Positions 46,895 to 59,182 of a stretch of 64,000 nucleotides of DNA are shown piece after piece (position 1 is the first letter of the stretch; each line of letters begins with the position of its first letter). The notes beneath the pieces are model-generated. The model was not told the origin of the DNA. It searched no databases and was given only the letters and a program-made list of their open reading frames with translations. The DNA lies in assembly GCA_950295325.1 (NCBI GenBank), contig OX485804.1, positions 59,426,533 to 59,490,532 of the forward strand. The letters run 5' to 3'. The DNA is from Polytrichum commune. Taxonomy: Eukaryota; Streptophyta; Polytrichopsida; Polytrichales; Polytrichaceae. A program made the translations under genes and the position numbers.

Positions 46895-47600
46895 AATAGT
46901 CAAATATTCGGATAACAAACTTGTGAGTTCTATAGGTCGCAACTATGGAGTAGTCGTGACTTCGATGCTTCCTTCCTGACTCTATCCAGACTGCAAGTGA
47001 CCCAATTGATTTACCTATAATAATAATAATAATACAACAACTCCTGTACTTTCTTTCAGGGTCAGCTCTACTAGGATTGTGGGCCCTGGAACACACCTCC
47101 ATTTGACACAAGCAGTCACTGCATCTGCGACCCCCATTTACATTGTCATACATTGGACTCGACACATGTAAATGGGTCGTGTCAAATGGAAGTGTGTTCT
47201 AGGACCATGTTTTCTAGTAGTGGGACATCATCAGCAGCTTGTGCAAGGATTCTTTGGAGTTGAAGGCAAAGCATCATAACCCAGTGAATGCAGGGAGAAA
47301 TATCTGTAAGGAAGTGCAAAACATTTGGATAACAGACTTGTGAGTTCAATAGGCAGCAGTATTAACTTAGACTCCTCCTTCCTTCCTTCCTGACTCTATC
47401 CAGACTGCTAAGTGGCCCAACCGATTTACCTATACAAATCATTTGTCAAGATTTTTTTCAGAAATACAACTACATACTGCTTTCTTCCAGAGTCAGACAC
47501 CAGCAGCAGTTTGTGCAGGGAACTTTGAGTTGAAGGCAAAGCATCATAACCCAGTGAATGCAGGAGAAATATCTGCAAGAAAGTGCAGTGATGACCTGCA
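46895..47600 (+). repeat. Tandem duplication, one copy interrupted by a MITE
   Basis: 46,895-47,310 and 47,318-47,600 share ATAACA(A/G)ACTTGTGAGTTC, CTTCCTGACTCTATCCAGAC, GATTTACCTATA and GAGTTGAAGGCAAAGCATCA in the same order. The first copy is longer because of the element at 47,068-47,220. Confidence 0.75.
47068..47220. mobile_element. 153-bp foldback MITE
   Basis: CTACTAGGATTGTGGGCCCT, then GAACACACCTCCATTTGACA, is mirrored by GTGTCAAATGGAAGTGTGTT and ending TTTTCTAGTAG. A second inner pair is CCCATTTACAT / ATGTAAATGGG. It is absent from the sister tandem copy near 47,490, which shows it is an insertion. Confidence 0.8.
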
Positions 47601-48919
47601 GGGTAAATTATTCGTCCTTCCTCTCCCACACAGGAACTCTCAGCTTGTACCACACCACAGGGGTCCCAAGCAGCTTTGGTCCAAGATGACGTCGTCCAAA
47701 GCTCACAATCATATACTTGATTCCAGCTGGAATTCCTGCATCCACTCAGTCCCACAATATTCCAGGCGAGTCATTCTCAAACATTTAGATATTATGTTTC
47801 AAGCTATAGCTTAGCTGCTGGGTCCTAAACAAATTCTTGATTGAGCCAGCTCCAACCTGTTCATGGCAGAAAGCCTCCATTCCAGTCTCAAGTGTGACTA
47901 AGTTGGTACCTGCGAGCATGGAAGGTGGAACGAGGTTCACAGAATTCAGCAAAATATCTATTTATTCAGCGTATGCTGCTGCAGTGGGAAATATGTTGGG
48001 GGAATATTCGATCCCGAAATTATTGTATGGCATTATTCCACCCCAAGTTCCAACACCAACACAGTATAGCATGTTTTCAGCACGTGCTCTGTGCTTCTAC
48101 CTGATTTCTCATGCGATACGCGAGATATTTAACCTTTCAGTCTGGACTACCAAGGCACAGACTAGTAAATGCACTGGCATCTGGAGTAAACATTAACCTG
48201 GGATATTATGATTGGAAGCCAAAGGTGGCAAGATCATTGACACAGTTGACACAAAAGATTGTAACAACAACAACCAGCCTACACCAAGATGGAAAACTGC
48301 AAGCTGATTATCCAAGAAGCAGGCATATGCAAAGACGTGTCGAAACAACAACCGGGGCTAGAGAAAATTCTGTGTGCATAGAATAGCAAGTAAGAAGGCG
48401 TGAGAACAAACTGGACATGTACACATCAGCAGCAACAAGAGGGATTTCGAAAGGCGGCTCTTTAGAGCCTCTTCTTGATATTCACAATTTACATTTTTTT
48501 AGGATTGTACACAGGGTTGTCCTAAACCTCGAAAAGTTAAGCAAAGTGGCAAACCCCTCCATATGCTGTTTGAATCATGCACTGTCCAGCACAGGAAGTA
48601 GAAACTTCCGGCTCCTGAATGCAACCGATTTTAGGTTAGCGCAGAACTTGGTGCACACGATTATGCAGCATCCGTTTTTATCCGTGAAGATACAACTCTT
48701 TTTGATCTTGTCCACTCATTCATGAGTGGAAAAACTGCAGGCCAGGGAAAAGAAAGACCCTGGCCTCTAACTCTAATACTACACTCTGGAGATGTCCTGA
48801 TGCATATCTTCAAGACAAGGGAAAAGTGAGTTTAATATACAGCGTAGAATAATGTTTATTCCATTATTCAGAGAAACGATTCGACGCAGCCTGTTGGTAA
48901 ACCAGAGTGGATCTAGTTT
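47600..48919. other. Spacer with no recognised gene
   Basis: Several open frames (for example 47,837-48,196 plus strand) have no recognisable domain. A GGCCAGGG/CCCTGGCC hairpin with a 10-base A/G-rich loop lies at 48,740-48,765, downstream of the small gene's stop on its own strand. Confidence 0.45.
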
Positions 48920-50440
48920 TCAGGCAAAGTTCCTAATACTGGTCCGGCGCCTTTTAGGCGAATCTAAAGGATTGTGAGAATGCTGTAGCATGGACCACAT
49001 GACGTGAACATCCTCATAGTGGCATGAGCGAACTTCATTGTAGAGCTTTCCCATTCCTCGACCTGCGAAAAGAAAGACAGACAGCATCATCAATCATGGA
49101 GTTCATCCAACAACTTAAACAATGCTCTCCACAAAACAAACAGTTATAAATATTATCATCTTGTTCAAACCCTAATTGGTGTAGACTCTATACGTATCCC
49201 AAAAATTGCGCTGTACTGGCTCCAACTATTGAGACGATGAGACACGTGTAAGAAAACAGAAGTAGGAAACAACAGATAAATTTTAACTTAATGAGCAGGC
49301 CCGCATCATAGCTGGGATGAATAATTTGAAAGAAGGATAAGATTCCCGACTGCTAGAAGAAGACGAGAACTACTAAATTCTGTGGAGAAAGAGAATACAT
49401 TCTTTTTTACGACGCTTGACCAGCCTACTCGAACAAAGCCTTTGCATACTAAAGAAACATTGTCCGCAGTTTCCAAACACTACAAGTACTATATAGAATC
49501 GAGCGATTTCCATTTTCTCCGAGAACCTCGAAATCACAAAAATTGGAAGGCGGGACTTTGACCCGCTCAAGTTCCGTATCCAAGACAAGAGGTAAGCGTC
49601 GTTATAACCTACCAAAACCTCCTACGAAGACTTAGGTTCAGCGCTAGTGGGATGGCGAAATGAAGAATAACATATGGAAATCTACGTAAATAACTCGATT
49701 TACTGCGCAAAACTCTCCGCTAGTTCTCGTCAAGGTCCACTCCATGCTCTACCTCGCCATAGTCAATTCGGTACAATAGTGAGGCGATAAGATGCTAGAC
49801 TGAAAAATCAAGAAACTGCGGAGGATAGACTAATTCCACATCGTAGAGAGAAAAATCTGATCCTGAACACTCGGCTAAAAGACGGCTTAGTGTCCAAGCC
49901 TTCGACGTGATATGGCTGAGACAAAATTACCCCGACAAGATATACACACAGCCTATTTCATATGAAGCATGTCTACGTGCTGTAGGGAGGCGGTGAAAGG
50001 CTAAACTGCGAAACAAGAAGTGCTCAATCCCAGAGGCCTAGAGGATAGACTTATCGAAATCGTAGAGAGACAATTTGATCCTGAACACTTGCTAAACGAC
50101 GCCTTAGTTGTCCGCTTTGACGTGATAAGTCTGGGACACAATTAGCCTCACAAGATGTGCTACAGCCGATTTCAAATGAGCCTTTAAAGCGTATCTACGC
50201 GTTTTAGTGAGGCGGTAAGAGGCCAAACTGCAGAACAAGAAGTGCCCAATCCGAGAGGCCTAGAGAAATGGACTAATTCGGATATGGCTAGGACGCAATT
50301 AACCTCACGAGGCTGTTACCACAGCCGGTTTCAGATAACCTGTAATAAATATTGTGTGTCTACGTGATACGAGATATGTACTCACCACGCTTGTCCGGAC
50401 GCATTCTCAAAAGCACGACATTCTGCATCGCACTCCACAT
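48920..50440 (-). CDS. Small two-exon protein, 65 residues, function unknown
   Basis: Minus-strand exon 1, 50440-50386, starts ATGTGGAGTGCGATGCAG and ends at donor G|GTGAGT. Exon 2, 49062-48920, follows acceptor TTTCGCAG and ends TGA. The spliced frame reads MWSAMQNVVLLRMRPDKRGR, continues GMGKLYNEVRSC then HYEDVHVMWSML, and ends with the basic tail PKRRRTSIRNFA. Splice signals are both strong and the joined frame is open to the stop, with a composition typical of a real protein (Met/Arg-rich helix, Cys-Tyr-Glu-Asp-Val core, basic tail). There is no signal peptide or membrane segment. I do not recognise the family with confidence. The 1.3-kb intron holds a tandem repeat array. Confidence 0.6.
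49782..50385 (+). repeat. About 222-bp tandem repeat, nearly three copies, in intron
   Basis: AACAAGAAGTGC(T/C)CAATCC(C)(A/G)AGAGGCCTAGAG occurs at about 50,009 and 50,232. GTAGAGAGA...TTGATCCTGAACAC, GACGTGATA(T/A)G, CA(C)ACAGCC(G/T)ATTTCA and GTCTACG/ATCTACG occur in register in the copies. The first copy (49,782 on) is the most diverged. Confidence 0.75.
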
Positions 50441-50694
50441 TCTTCTAAACGGCGTCGTCACCTTCCTTAACCAGCCCATCCTGTCCACACCACACCCTCA
50501 CCCTCTCCTCGAAGGCTCTTCTTAACAGCCAGCTCCCGCAGCAACCGGTGTCCTGCCTGAATAAAACTCCTGCACACCAGCTGCAACAGCAACCGATCCA
50601 GACACCACCTCCAAACACCACACCCTCGGGGCTGCTAAGCCAATGGAATAACACTCCACAAGCGGCTGTGACATAGTCCACCAGACAAAATTCG

Positions 50695-51210
50695 CAACCG
50701 AGAGAGCAGATCTTGGCACAATATTTGAGACAGAGGCACCACTTATGCCCCACACACACCTCCCTCCCTGACGCTTCAAAGGCTGCTCCGGTATGATCTG
50801 TGAGCCAAATTCCGCAAGAATTGGTATCAATGGACAGCTTACGAGTTCGCGGAGCAGATCTTGGGCAACCTGGAGCCTCAGAATTAGCGGAGAGGTTCTT
50901 GGCACAAAATTGTGAGAGGCAAGCACCCACTTGCTACGCACACCCCGCTTCCTGGAGCCCCAATGGCCGCTACAGTATGGTCTGAGCCAAATTTCGCAAG
51001 ATTTGTATCAACGGACAGCTTAAGAGATGGCGGAGAGTTGGCGGAGCAGATCTTCGCACAAATCCACCACTTGTTCTTACACACACACACACACACACAC
51101 CGCTTCCTGACGCTTCCAAGGCTGCTACGGTATGGTGTGTGAGCCAAACTTCACCAGAAAAATCTACCTATGGACAGCTTAATAGATGGCGGAGCGGATC
51201 TTAGCGACCT
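50695..51210 (+). repeat. Imperfect tandem repeats (about 155-185 bp) upstream of the small gene
   Basis: Three or more copies share GAGCCAAA(T/C)T(T/C)C..CA(A)GAA, TATGGACAGCTTA or TCAACGGACAGCTTA, GCGGAGCAGATCTT and CGCTTCCTG(A/G). A (CA)n run is at 51,076-51,100. As it lies 5' of the small minus-strand gene it may form part of its promoter or 5' UTR. Confidence 0.75.
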
Positions 51211-51738
51211 GGAGGCAGGTGAATTGAGGTGAACGAGGCTCGAGGGAGCCACGACAACGGAGCGCTGGAGGCACTCGGTCTGGCTATGAAGACCACTCCC
51301 AGCCTGCCTTTCTTCCTCTTCATCATGTGTGGCGAGAGAGGGCGCGGGTGGGGCTGGGGCCGGGGCGGGGGCTGGGTCGGAATCCAACCCAGGTTGGGTT
51401 AGGAAGTTACCGCACATCCCACAATAGTAAGTGTCGGCAGTTGCCCGTTCCTGACCGTGGTTAGCCGCCGAGTCGGAAGTTGCCCAATTGGCAGGCCTAA
51501 TGCTGCTGACAATGAATGGCCACGTTTTGGCTCCTCGTTAGGCCAATTCACTATTTATTGTTGCACAAGTTGCATGAGCCGGGTGTCACATTGAAGTTGT
51601 GACGACTCCCTCTATTAGTGACCTAATCTCTTCTCAAGAACTACACTAACCACACTAATTAATTACACACCACAAAATATGATATTTAGTGTTTGATTAT
51701 ATTTAGTGTTGTTACCACCCTACCCTGCTCAACACTAA
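51211..51738. other. Spacer, partly GC-rich, no gene recognised
   Basis: 51,320-51,420 has a Gly/Pro-coding GC-rich stretch (GGGGCTGGGGCCGGGGCGGG-like) with no conserved frame. From 51,500 onward it is AT-rich. Confidence 0.5.
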
Positions 51739-52038
51739 TTTTTTCAATTCTTTCACAATTAGTGTTAGACATGAATGTGCCGCTACCTTCCCTACTGCCA
51801 CCTCCCTTATTATATCCCTTTTTTCATGTCCTTATTAACACTAAATTCAAACATGTAACTTCCAAATATTACCATAGTTGATATTTAATTTTTTCAATTC
51901 TTTCACAATTAGTGTTAGACATGAATGTGCCGCTACCTTCCCTACTGCCACCTCCCTTATTATATCCCCTTTTTCATGTCCTTATTAACACTAAATTCAA
52001 ACATGTAACTTCCAAATATTACCATAGTTGATATTTAG
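51739..52038 (+). repeat. Near-perfect 150-bp tandem duplication
   Basis: AATTTTTTCAATTCTTTCAC...CATAGTTGATATTTA at 51,739-51,888 is repeated at 51,889-52,038. Apart from one base near 'tatatccc(t/c)ttttt' I see no difference, so the duplication is recent. Confidence 0.9.
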
Positions 52039-52114
52039 TGATTGAATTTACATTTAATGTTACTTACTTTCATAGGGGTATTGATATTTAGTGTATGTGT
52101 TCGTATTTATGTGT

Positions 52115-52315
52115 TGAGAGGCCAAAGTCCAAAGGTTGTCGCTCTCCAAAATGCCTACATGGTAATGCTTTTTGACCAAGGCAACGGACTCTCAAAGGAA
52201 GTTTGGGTCCGACATGAATGAAAACCCCAAATACGGTCTCTAGAAAACTAAAAAACTGACAAGATCTTGGTTGTTAGATTGGAGGGGTTATTTTGGGCAA
52301 GGAATAAAGTGGGAT

Positions 52316-52350
<35 letters not shown>

Positions 52351-52478
52351 CCGAAGACTCCAATTCCTATATTTTATTGGCTAATTTCAGCCCATATCGT
52401 TTTACTCTCAACAAAGTTTGGCCATTCAATCCCACGGCCTCTCAACTTGGACGACCACAATGTGAAGCGGCCCTTAGT
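52115..52478. mobile_element. Partial copy of the 43.5-kb Harbinger-like element
   Basis: It shares AAAATGCCTACATGGTA, TTTTTGACCAAGGCAACGGA, TTAGATTGGAGGGG.TATTTT and GTTTGGCCATTCAATCCCAC with 43,620-44,160. It lacks the clear left end and the 81-bp minisatellite and contains a (CT)n run at 52,315-52,348. The right end GTGAAGCGGCCC is followed by TTA. Confidence 0.65.
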
Positions 52479-52849
52479 AATCTTGTGAAGTTGCCCAATT
52501 AGAAAATCAATATTTTGCAAGGTGCATGAATTTTGCCGCATCGAGGTTGCAACCTCCTATTTGTGATCGGATGTCTCACCGTGACGTGCAATTGCAAGTG
52601 GTTTTGTTGTAAACCCTAAACCACCGAGGGAAGTTGCCCAATTGGATTAGCATCACGGAGGACAAACACAATTGGCCACTAATGCCATGGAAAGGCACGT
52701 TGCAACATCAACACGAGAAACCCGTATTTTATGAGGCACGTTTCCCTTACCAAGAACCTCGCTTGAAGTGTTATCGTAACAAGGTGGTCTAGCTTAAAAT
52801 AAGTTAGTCGCTTAAATAGAAACTCGTGCAATGGTGATTAGAAGTGTTC

Positions 52850-53346
52850 CAGACCTTGGACAACTATCAAAATAATTATAATTAATTCTATTTATTTCAA
52901 TACATTTTAGGGAACAACTATAATCAACTAGAAACAACTATAGTTAACTAGACAAATTCCAAGTATTATGATATATTTGGAGAAGTTCGCCTCTTGATTT
53001 GCTTCTAGTTGAGGGTCTTTAATATGCTCAGGCCACTAAGGATCGTCAAGAAACGCATGTATACGATCACTCGCAATGTTGGGCTCTAGAACAACCTCCA
53101 TGAACACCACCGACACAAATAACACACTAATGACACCACAACACTACAACAAAATTCCATGAACGGGTTGCACTCAATTTTAGTTAACTAGATATAACTA
53201 TAGTTTACTATAATTTTTGACATACCAAATTTAAAACAACTATAATTCACTACATTTTTTGGCAGGTCAAATCGCGAACAACTATACTTACAAAAGGCAA
53301 CTAGTTAACTAATAGTTGAACTAGTTGGTTAGTTGTTCAAGGTCTA
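52850..53346. mobile_element. hAT-like non-coding element
   Basis: Left CAGACCTTGGACAACTA is mirrored by TAGTTGTTCAAGGTCTA. Flanks AAGTGTTC and AAGTGTTT match at seven of eight bases, consistent with an 8-bp hAT target duplication. The interior is rich in AACTATAGTTAACTAG-type motifs; related motifs occur at about 6,165-6,215. Confidence 0.65.
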
Positions 53347-53539
53347 AAGTGTTTGGTGACTAACCCTATACCTATTTCATTCTATTGAAACGGCCATGTT
53401 GCACTACAACACAAAGGAAATGTAGTCTAAGATCTATCACCATAAATTGTGTGCCATTGAAACTATTGTTGTTGAAGATTGGCCATGGACGCTAGTCATC
53501 AAGTTAGAAGATGCTCAATAAGGATTACCAAGGCTGGTG

Positions 53540-53754
53540 ACTACACCGTTTTCTCTAATTAGTGTGGGTTCCCATTGTTGCTATAGCTTTTTACCAACAT
53601 TATCATTTTTTACCAACTAAGTTAGATCACATTCTTTGGTGTGCATGCTAACTACTTATGTTATTTGTGTCGAAAATGATGCTCTCAAAAAAAATGTTAT
53701 AGCAATGCGTAACTTCAAATGGTAACCCACACCAATTAGACAAAAAGGCGTAGT
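53540..53754. mobile_element. MITE family F, copy 1
   Basis: ACTACACCGTTTTCTCTAAT then TAGTGTGGGTTCCCATT is mirrored by AATGGTAACCCACACCAATT then AGACAAAAAGGCGTAGT. The interior includes 'taccaacattatcattttttaccaactaagtta'. Confidence 0.8.
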
Positions 53755-56700
53755 TGGCCAAACTAATATCACAATAGATTTCCCAAAATGCCCTTCACCT
53801 TGGATGCAAGTATGGTCAACTCGATCATTCATGTGCCCTATGAAGGTTCAAGAATAGAAGGCTCAAAACTGCACACTAATTTGAATATTGTGATTTTTGC
53901 TCCTAGAAGGTATAAGAGTGTATTTTAATATTCAAAAAACGATGTGAACGATTTTGAAGATACTATAAGCACATGTAGTTATACAAGTACTTTCCATCAA
54001 GTTTAATTTATCTATGCACCAAACAAGCTAAAAGCAAAAATAACTAATCTTCTTCTACGTTTTCTTTTTGATAAAGCCCAAGGAAGGCACCTCTATAGAA
54101 AATAGGCATACATGTGTGATAATTGCATGGGGAGATCATAAGCTATATATACTTTGGGAAACCACATACGTCGGTGTTTGATTGAAGATGGGCTATTTAT
54201 CTAAATTTCTTAAATAATTGGCACCCTGTCAGTAGATTAAATGATGCTTTGAGATATTTTTCAAGGCCATGTAGGCTTTAGTTTGTTTATAAATTGCATA
54301 GTTTATCAAAATCTTGACATAAATCGATGTTAATCCATAACAAAACAACAATAATATATCAACGGTGGATACGAATAAAATTGTAAGTGTATTTGATTGC
54401 AACACTATCTTGAAATTCTCAAAGACCACCCCAAGCTTGCACACAAGACCAAATCATTATTGAGTCAATGCTTCCAATCACTATTTGTTTGGCAACTCTC
54501 TCTCTCTCTCTCCCTCTCTCTCTCAGCCAGCCCCCTTGTGGGGCCTCAAACTCTAGTCAGTATGCCATGCCCTAAGTCCCCTTGTAAGTTGCCTTTATCA
54601 TAAAATATTAGAATAAAAAAATACAAGTTATTATAAATCATGAAAACATAAATAAAAATGTAAACCTCATTGGTCACCTGATGTCAAATTTGTCACAAGG
54701 AGAATTTTCCTTGAAGTCAAATAATTAAACCTTTCATACACCTAAAGTTTATCCAACATCTAAATTCAACGATTTTTGGTCAATTGAGACAACTTCTCAT
54801 CCCACCAGAAAAATCCATTGAACCTCATAGAAATGATTTGTTCTTCCAAATAATATTATATTAAAATCCATTCTTCATTAGTAAAATGTAATACTACCTA
54901 CACATTTCACTTACCTTATTTTAGACATCATATTGTATGGGTCATTTCATCCAAGCTATAATAATTCCAAAATACGTGTAGATTTTTTCTCTATTGAATT
55001 AAAAGTACACTATGTTTTTCCTCACATGCTTTGATAAAATTTCAACACTAACTCCCCATGGATAAATGAGGGTTTGTTTAGGGGCCATTTATCTTGGTCT
55101 TTGAAAAATTTTAGGACCCTAAAATTATTGAAATTCCTATCTACCACCAGTTCCCTCAACCTTATTGGGAAATATCAAATTCCATAATTGTGCAATAAAG
55201 TTCACCCAATTTTGTTTCCTCATGGTATTGGAGTAAAGATCCTTGATTATTGATGTTTGTCATGTAAGAAACATAGCAAAATGACAGATTGTCTAAGCAA
55301 TTTGAAGATGACGTGACTATGCGGTTGAAGGAGCTATGCAAAATGACAATGGAAAGAAAAAAATTAGCTCAATGTGCTTCTAGCCCTAAAACCCTCATTT
55401 TTTTGTGTGTTTCATCCACATCAAACCAATGTTCCTCCACATCTGACCAAAGTTCATTCACATTGAACTAAATATCATCCATAGTGATCGAAATGTCTTT
55501 TATGTTTTCAACGAAACCCCGCTATTTGTTTCTAACATAAGTTAACTTACCTTCTAAACATATTCATCCTACCAAAAAGAAAATCATTCCGAATTTTGTA
55601 ATAAAGGCTATTTTACAAACAAAAAGAAAACCATAACCAAAGTAGCCCAATTTAAAGTACCGTATGTTATGTATAAATTATTGCTGCATATATAATGAAA
55701 CCTAATTCAGATCCAAATAAAATCTAAAATGTACGTCTTATGAATGTACTCTCACCCTATGTAAGTTGCCCAGCGAACAACCCCCCCCCCCCCAACCCCA
55801 AATTCATGATGAGCTTGAAAATTTTATTAAAAGGTAAAAAAAAACAATTCCATATATTTAAGGTCACAAAATTTTCTTCTTGAACCAAATAAAACCATGT
55901 GTTTTTGGATAGATATCAAAAAAACAAAATTAAATGTATTATTATCATGTTAGACATGTTAATACGTATAACAGAAATTGAAGAAATCAATCCATGACAA
56001 CTAATTATTTATTATACATAAAACCTAAAGGACGTTTCGGTACTACTTAACAAGCACATACGATCAACTTTGCGGTCCAATCGATCATCCTTACAACCAC
56101 CCCCCCCCCCTCCCTCCCCCCTTTTCACATTGGGTGTACTAAAGACGTTACCAAGCTTGTTACAAACGGTTAAGAACGTACCGATCTTGATACCGCCAAC
56201 ATCACGGCAGGTATTTGGTTCCCAATTACATCATAGATGTTGTGTGGATCTAGGTATTGTGACAAGGCTCGTTTTCTTGCCTTGGGCCTTCTTCGAGCGT
56301 TGCCTATGTATGTTTCTCAAGGCTTAATTCTATTCTAACCACTTTCGATGCCTTCTCTCAAGCCTATGATCAAAGAGCAAAAAAAAAGTGTAGTTCTAGG
56401 ACGGGGCCTACACACCGAGAATTCAATCCAACTACTAGAACCGATAGCCTTCTTTCGTGCTTGGAGATGGGCACCTATGTGATGTGTGGGAATAGGTGAC
56501 TATAGAATTTGAAGGGAGACCCAAAACACATCTACAACCACTTGTCTACTTGCGTGCTTGTCTCATGGGGATGATGCTTGGGTTGATATTTTGTGACCCG
56601 AATGTGTGTATGCATGTGAATATACGGCATCGGATAAGTGTCGGATCACTTGAAGATCACACCAAGAACAAGAAACAATTTACTAAGGTATGCGGGTGTT

Positions 56701-58219
56701 ATTTGTCTAATTTTCTTAACTTGACACTTTGTTTGAAAGGTGTGGGGATCTAAGAACAAACACCAACAAGACGCATTTAGAAAATAAAATAGATGCCTTT
56801 GTTTACATTGCTTCGTACTGCTTTGGGTTCAATAGTCAACACGGTTGGGAGGAATCGACACATATGTACTGGTAACCACAAATAAAATAGGGAAGGTCGG
56901 ATGTTCAACCCAAATTATGGTGTGATTATGTTCATATTTCATCTCAAGATGTACATACGATCGATATAAGACATGGTTACAACAACAAGATCAAGAACAA
57001 AAAACAACAACAAATCATACGTGCGTACCTTAAAACACCAAACTAGATTGTTGTGCTGATACAAAATTTGAAATTAAATATAAATAAATTCACGCATGGG
57101 CTTGAATTACATGTCTATATCTTGTGTATAACAACCTTTCAATTTGAGTTTGTGTGTGTTGGCGTAGTTTTCTAGATTTGGGAGAGTTACATCTCTAGAA
57201 ACTTCAAATGTGACATGATTAAGAACTTTATGTCCTTTTTGAGTGAGACTCGTCATCTTGGGATGTAGAAGAACTATTATGAGCCCGTGTCGTCCATTTG
57301 CACCTGTGTATATGACACATCACTTTGATGTGGTCCTCCTACCTTTCTGGAACAACGTGGCAACGACCTTACTCCCCCCCCCCCCACCCACCCACCAATC
57401 CTTGTTATGTAGTAGATATCTTCCTCTGTGATGTGAAGTATGAACTCCATGCCCAAGGATATATTTATTTATTTTTGGCAAGGTATGGAAGATATGGGGG
57501 CCTCGTGCAGTCGTTCTTCTTAAGAGAGACACCTCTATGAAACGCCTTGTACCAAAAAGATTGGACTATGTGCTCAAGATAAAGGCACTATTCATAACAC
57601 GGTTGTAATGTGACCACTTAAAGAGAAAGGTAACATTTACTCTTGCTCCCTATATTTTTTTGCATATCAACAACTCACAATTCAATTCCATGTACAAAAT
57701 TTGGCCATTCAATCGGATCGAAAATTATCTCATCCGGTAAGCAATTACGAATCACGCATGTTGTTGTTTCAAATTCCAAAATCAGAGTTGAGATGCAAAA
57801 GTTATAGGAGGTCACATTGAGGCTCGCTTTCTTCCAAAGTCATCACATAGGTTCCTGGTTGTGGTCTTTGCTATCGAACCTACAATGGAGTACATATGTT
57901 GAGTAGATAGTCCAATCTCATCGTAACACGTGTCTTCTTGATGTTCTTTCTTAGCTACAAGCCTTGCCATTATACCACATAGCAATCAATATAATGCAAG
58001 TGAAAAAATCCTAATTATACCAAATCGAAATGGCTACCATGAAAATAATGTGTTTTTAAATAAACATGGATCATGTGGAGCTCACATGACGTCCACCTAG
58101 TACCATCCTCCTTCGATGCTTGTGGTCAAAGGTTCAATGCATGGGTGGATGGGGTAGAAGGGTTTCACCTAATCCATAAGTTTTGTCACATTTTGACCAT
58201 GGATGGTGGGGTATCCACA
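53755..58219. other. Gene-free repeat-rich spacer
   Basis: No conserved coding frame or RNA gene recognised. It contains a (TC)n run near 54,497-54,524 and long C runs at about 55,780, 56,099 and 57,375. Confidence 0.55.
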
Positions 58220-58428
58220 TCTACATTGTTTTGTCTAATTAGTGTGGGTTACCATTTGGAGTTACATGTCGCTATAATTTTTTACAAACATTATCATTTT
58301 TTGTCAACTAAGTTATGTCATATTCTATTCTTTGAAGTGTATAATAAGTACTTGTGTTATTTGGGTAAAAAATGATGCTTTCAATAAAAAGTTATAGCAA
58401 CACGTCTAATTTGACAAAACAATGTAGT
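58220..58428. mobile_element. MITE family F, copy 2 (right arm shortened)
   Basis: CTACATTGTTTTGTCTAATT then AGTGTGGGTTACCATTT opens it and 'caacacgtctaatttgacaaaacaatgtagt' closes it. Its interior matches the 53.5-kb copy (ACAAACATTATCATTTTTTG, GAAAGCATCATTTTT inverted). Part of the right inverted arm has been lost. Confidence 0.75.
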
Positions 58429-59182
58429 GGTTGGCAATCACAATGTGGTGGCCCCAAACCCTTGCCCCTCGTGCGGGTACAAGCCCTAGTGCATACTCCA
58501 TGAGTAAGGCTAGTTCATCATCATTGTGTTGTTGTTGTTTTGATGAAAATTGAGCACTAATTATTATAATGCTCAATTGAAAAATTTCAAGTACTTCATC
58601 ACAGCTCAAAAGTGAATTGAGGACAACAATGTTCTTTGAAACATACAAAGACAACGCATTTGGTTTGTTGCTCTTACATCAAAAGTTTTTTTTTTTTTCT
58701 TTCCAAGATTTTATCTTCATGACTCCAAGATTTTGCAGGTTTTCATGATTTTGATTTTGTGATTAGTATTGACAAGCAAGGTCATTGCTACAAAAACTCA
58801 ACAATAGCCATCTCAATTTTGTTTCTAAAATGAAAATTTTGGTTGCCACGTAGTTGTCCGACTACTAAGAGCGGGCACATAGGACCGAGTAAATTAGAAT
58901 TAACCATAAAATCACCATAAGTGGGGAGCAAACCCCCCGTTGTGAAGGAATTTGTCATATTTGCCACATGACCCAAAAAATAAGAAAAAAAACAAACTCC
59001 TTTTGCTTCTATTCCAAGCATACAAAACCTTTGAAAGCCTATGGTGTTCTTTCTCTTGAGTTTATGGTCTATTTTGAAGTAACATGAGTGGTGAGAGGGA
59101 TGCTCGTATAAGAGAATTCCCTCTCTCTCTCTTGGTGAGAAGAGCAAGTCGAAGCACTTACACAAACATATGCATACACTAA

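Noticed and set aside
48740..48765. GGCCAGGG/CCCTGGCC hairpin as a transcription terminator
   Set aside because: Such hairpin terminators are bacterial; in this plant context it is only a short inverted repeat.
50445..50941. Minus-strand open frames of 139-161 codons upstream of the small gene
   Set aside because: They lie in a tandem repeat region, their peptides are Cys/Gly/Val-rich without a domain, and the two frames overlap each other.
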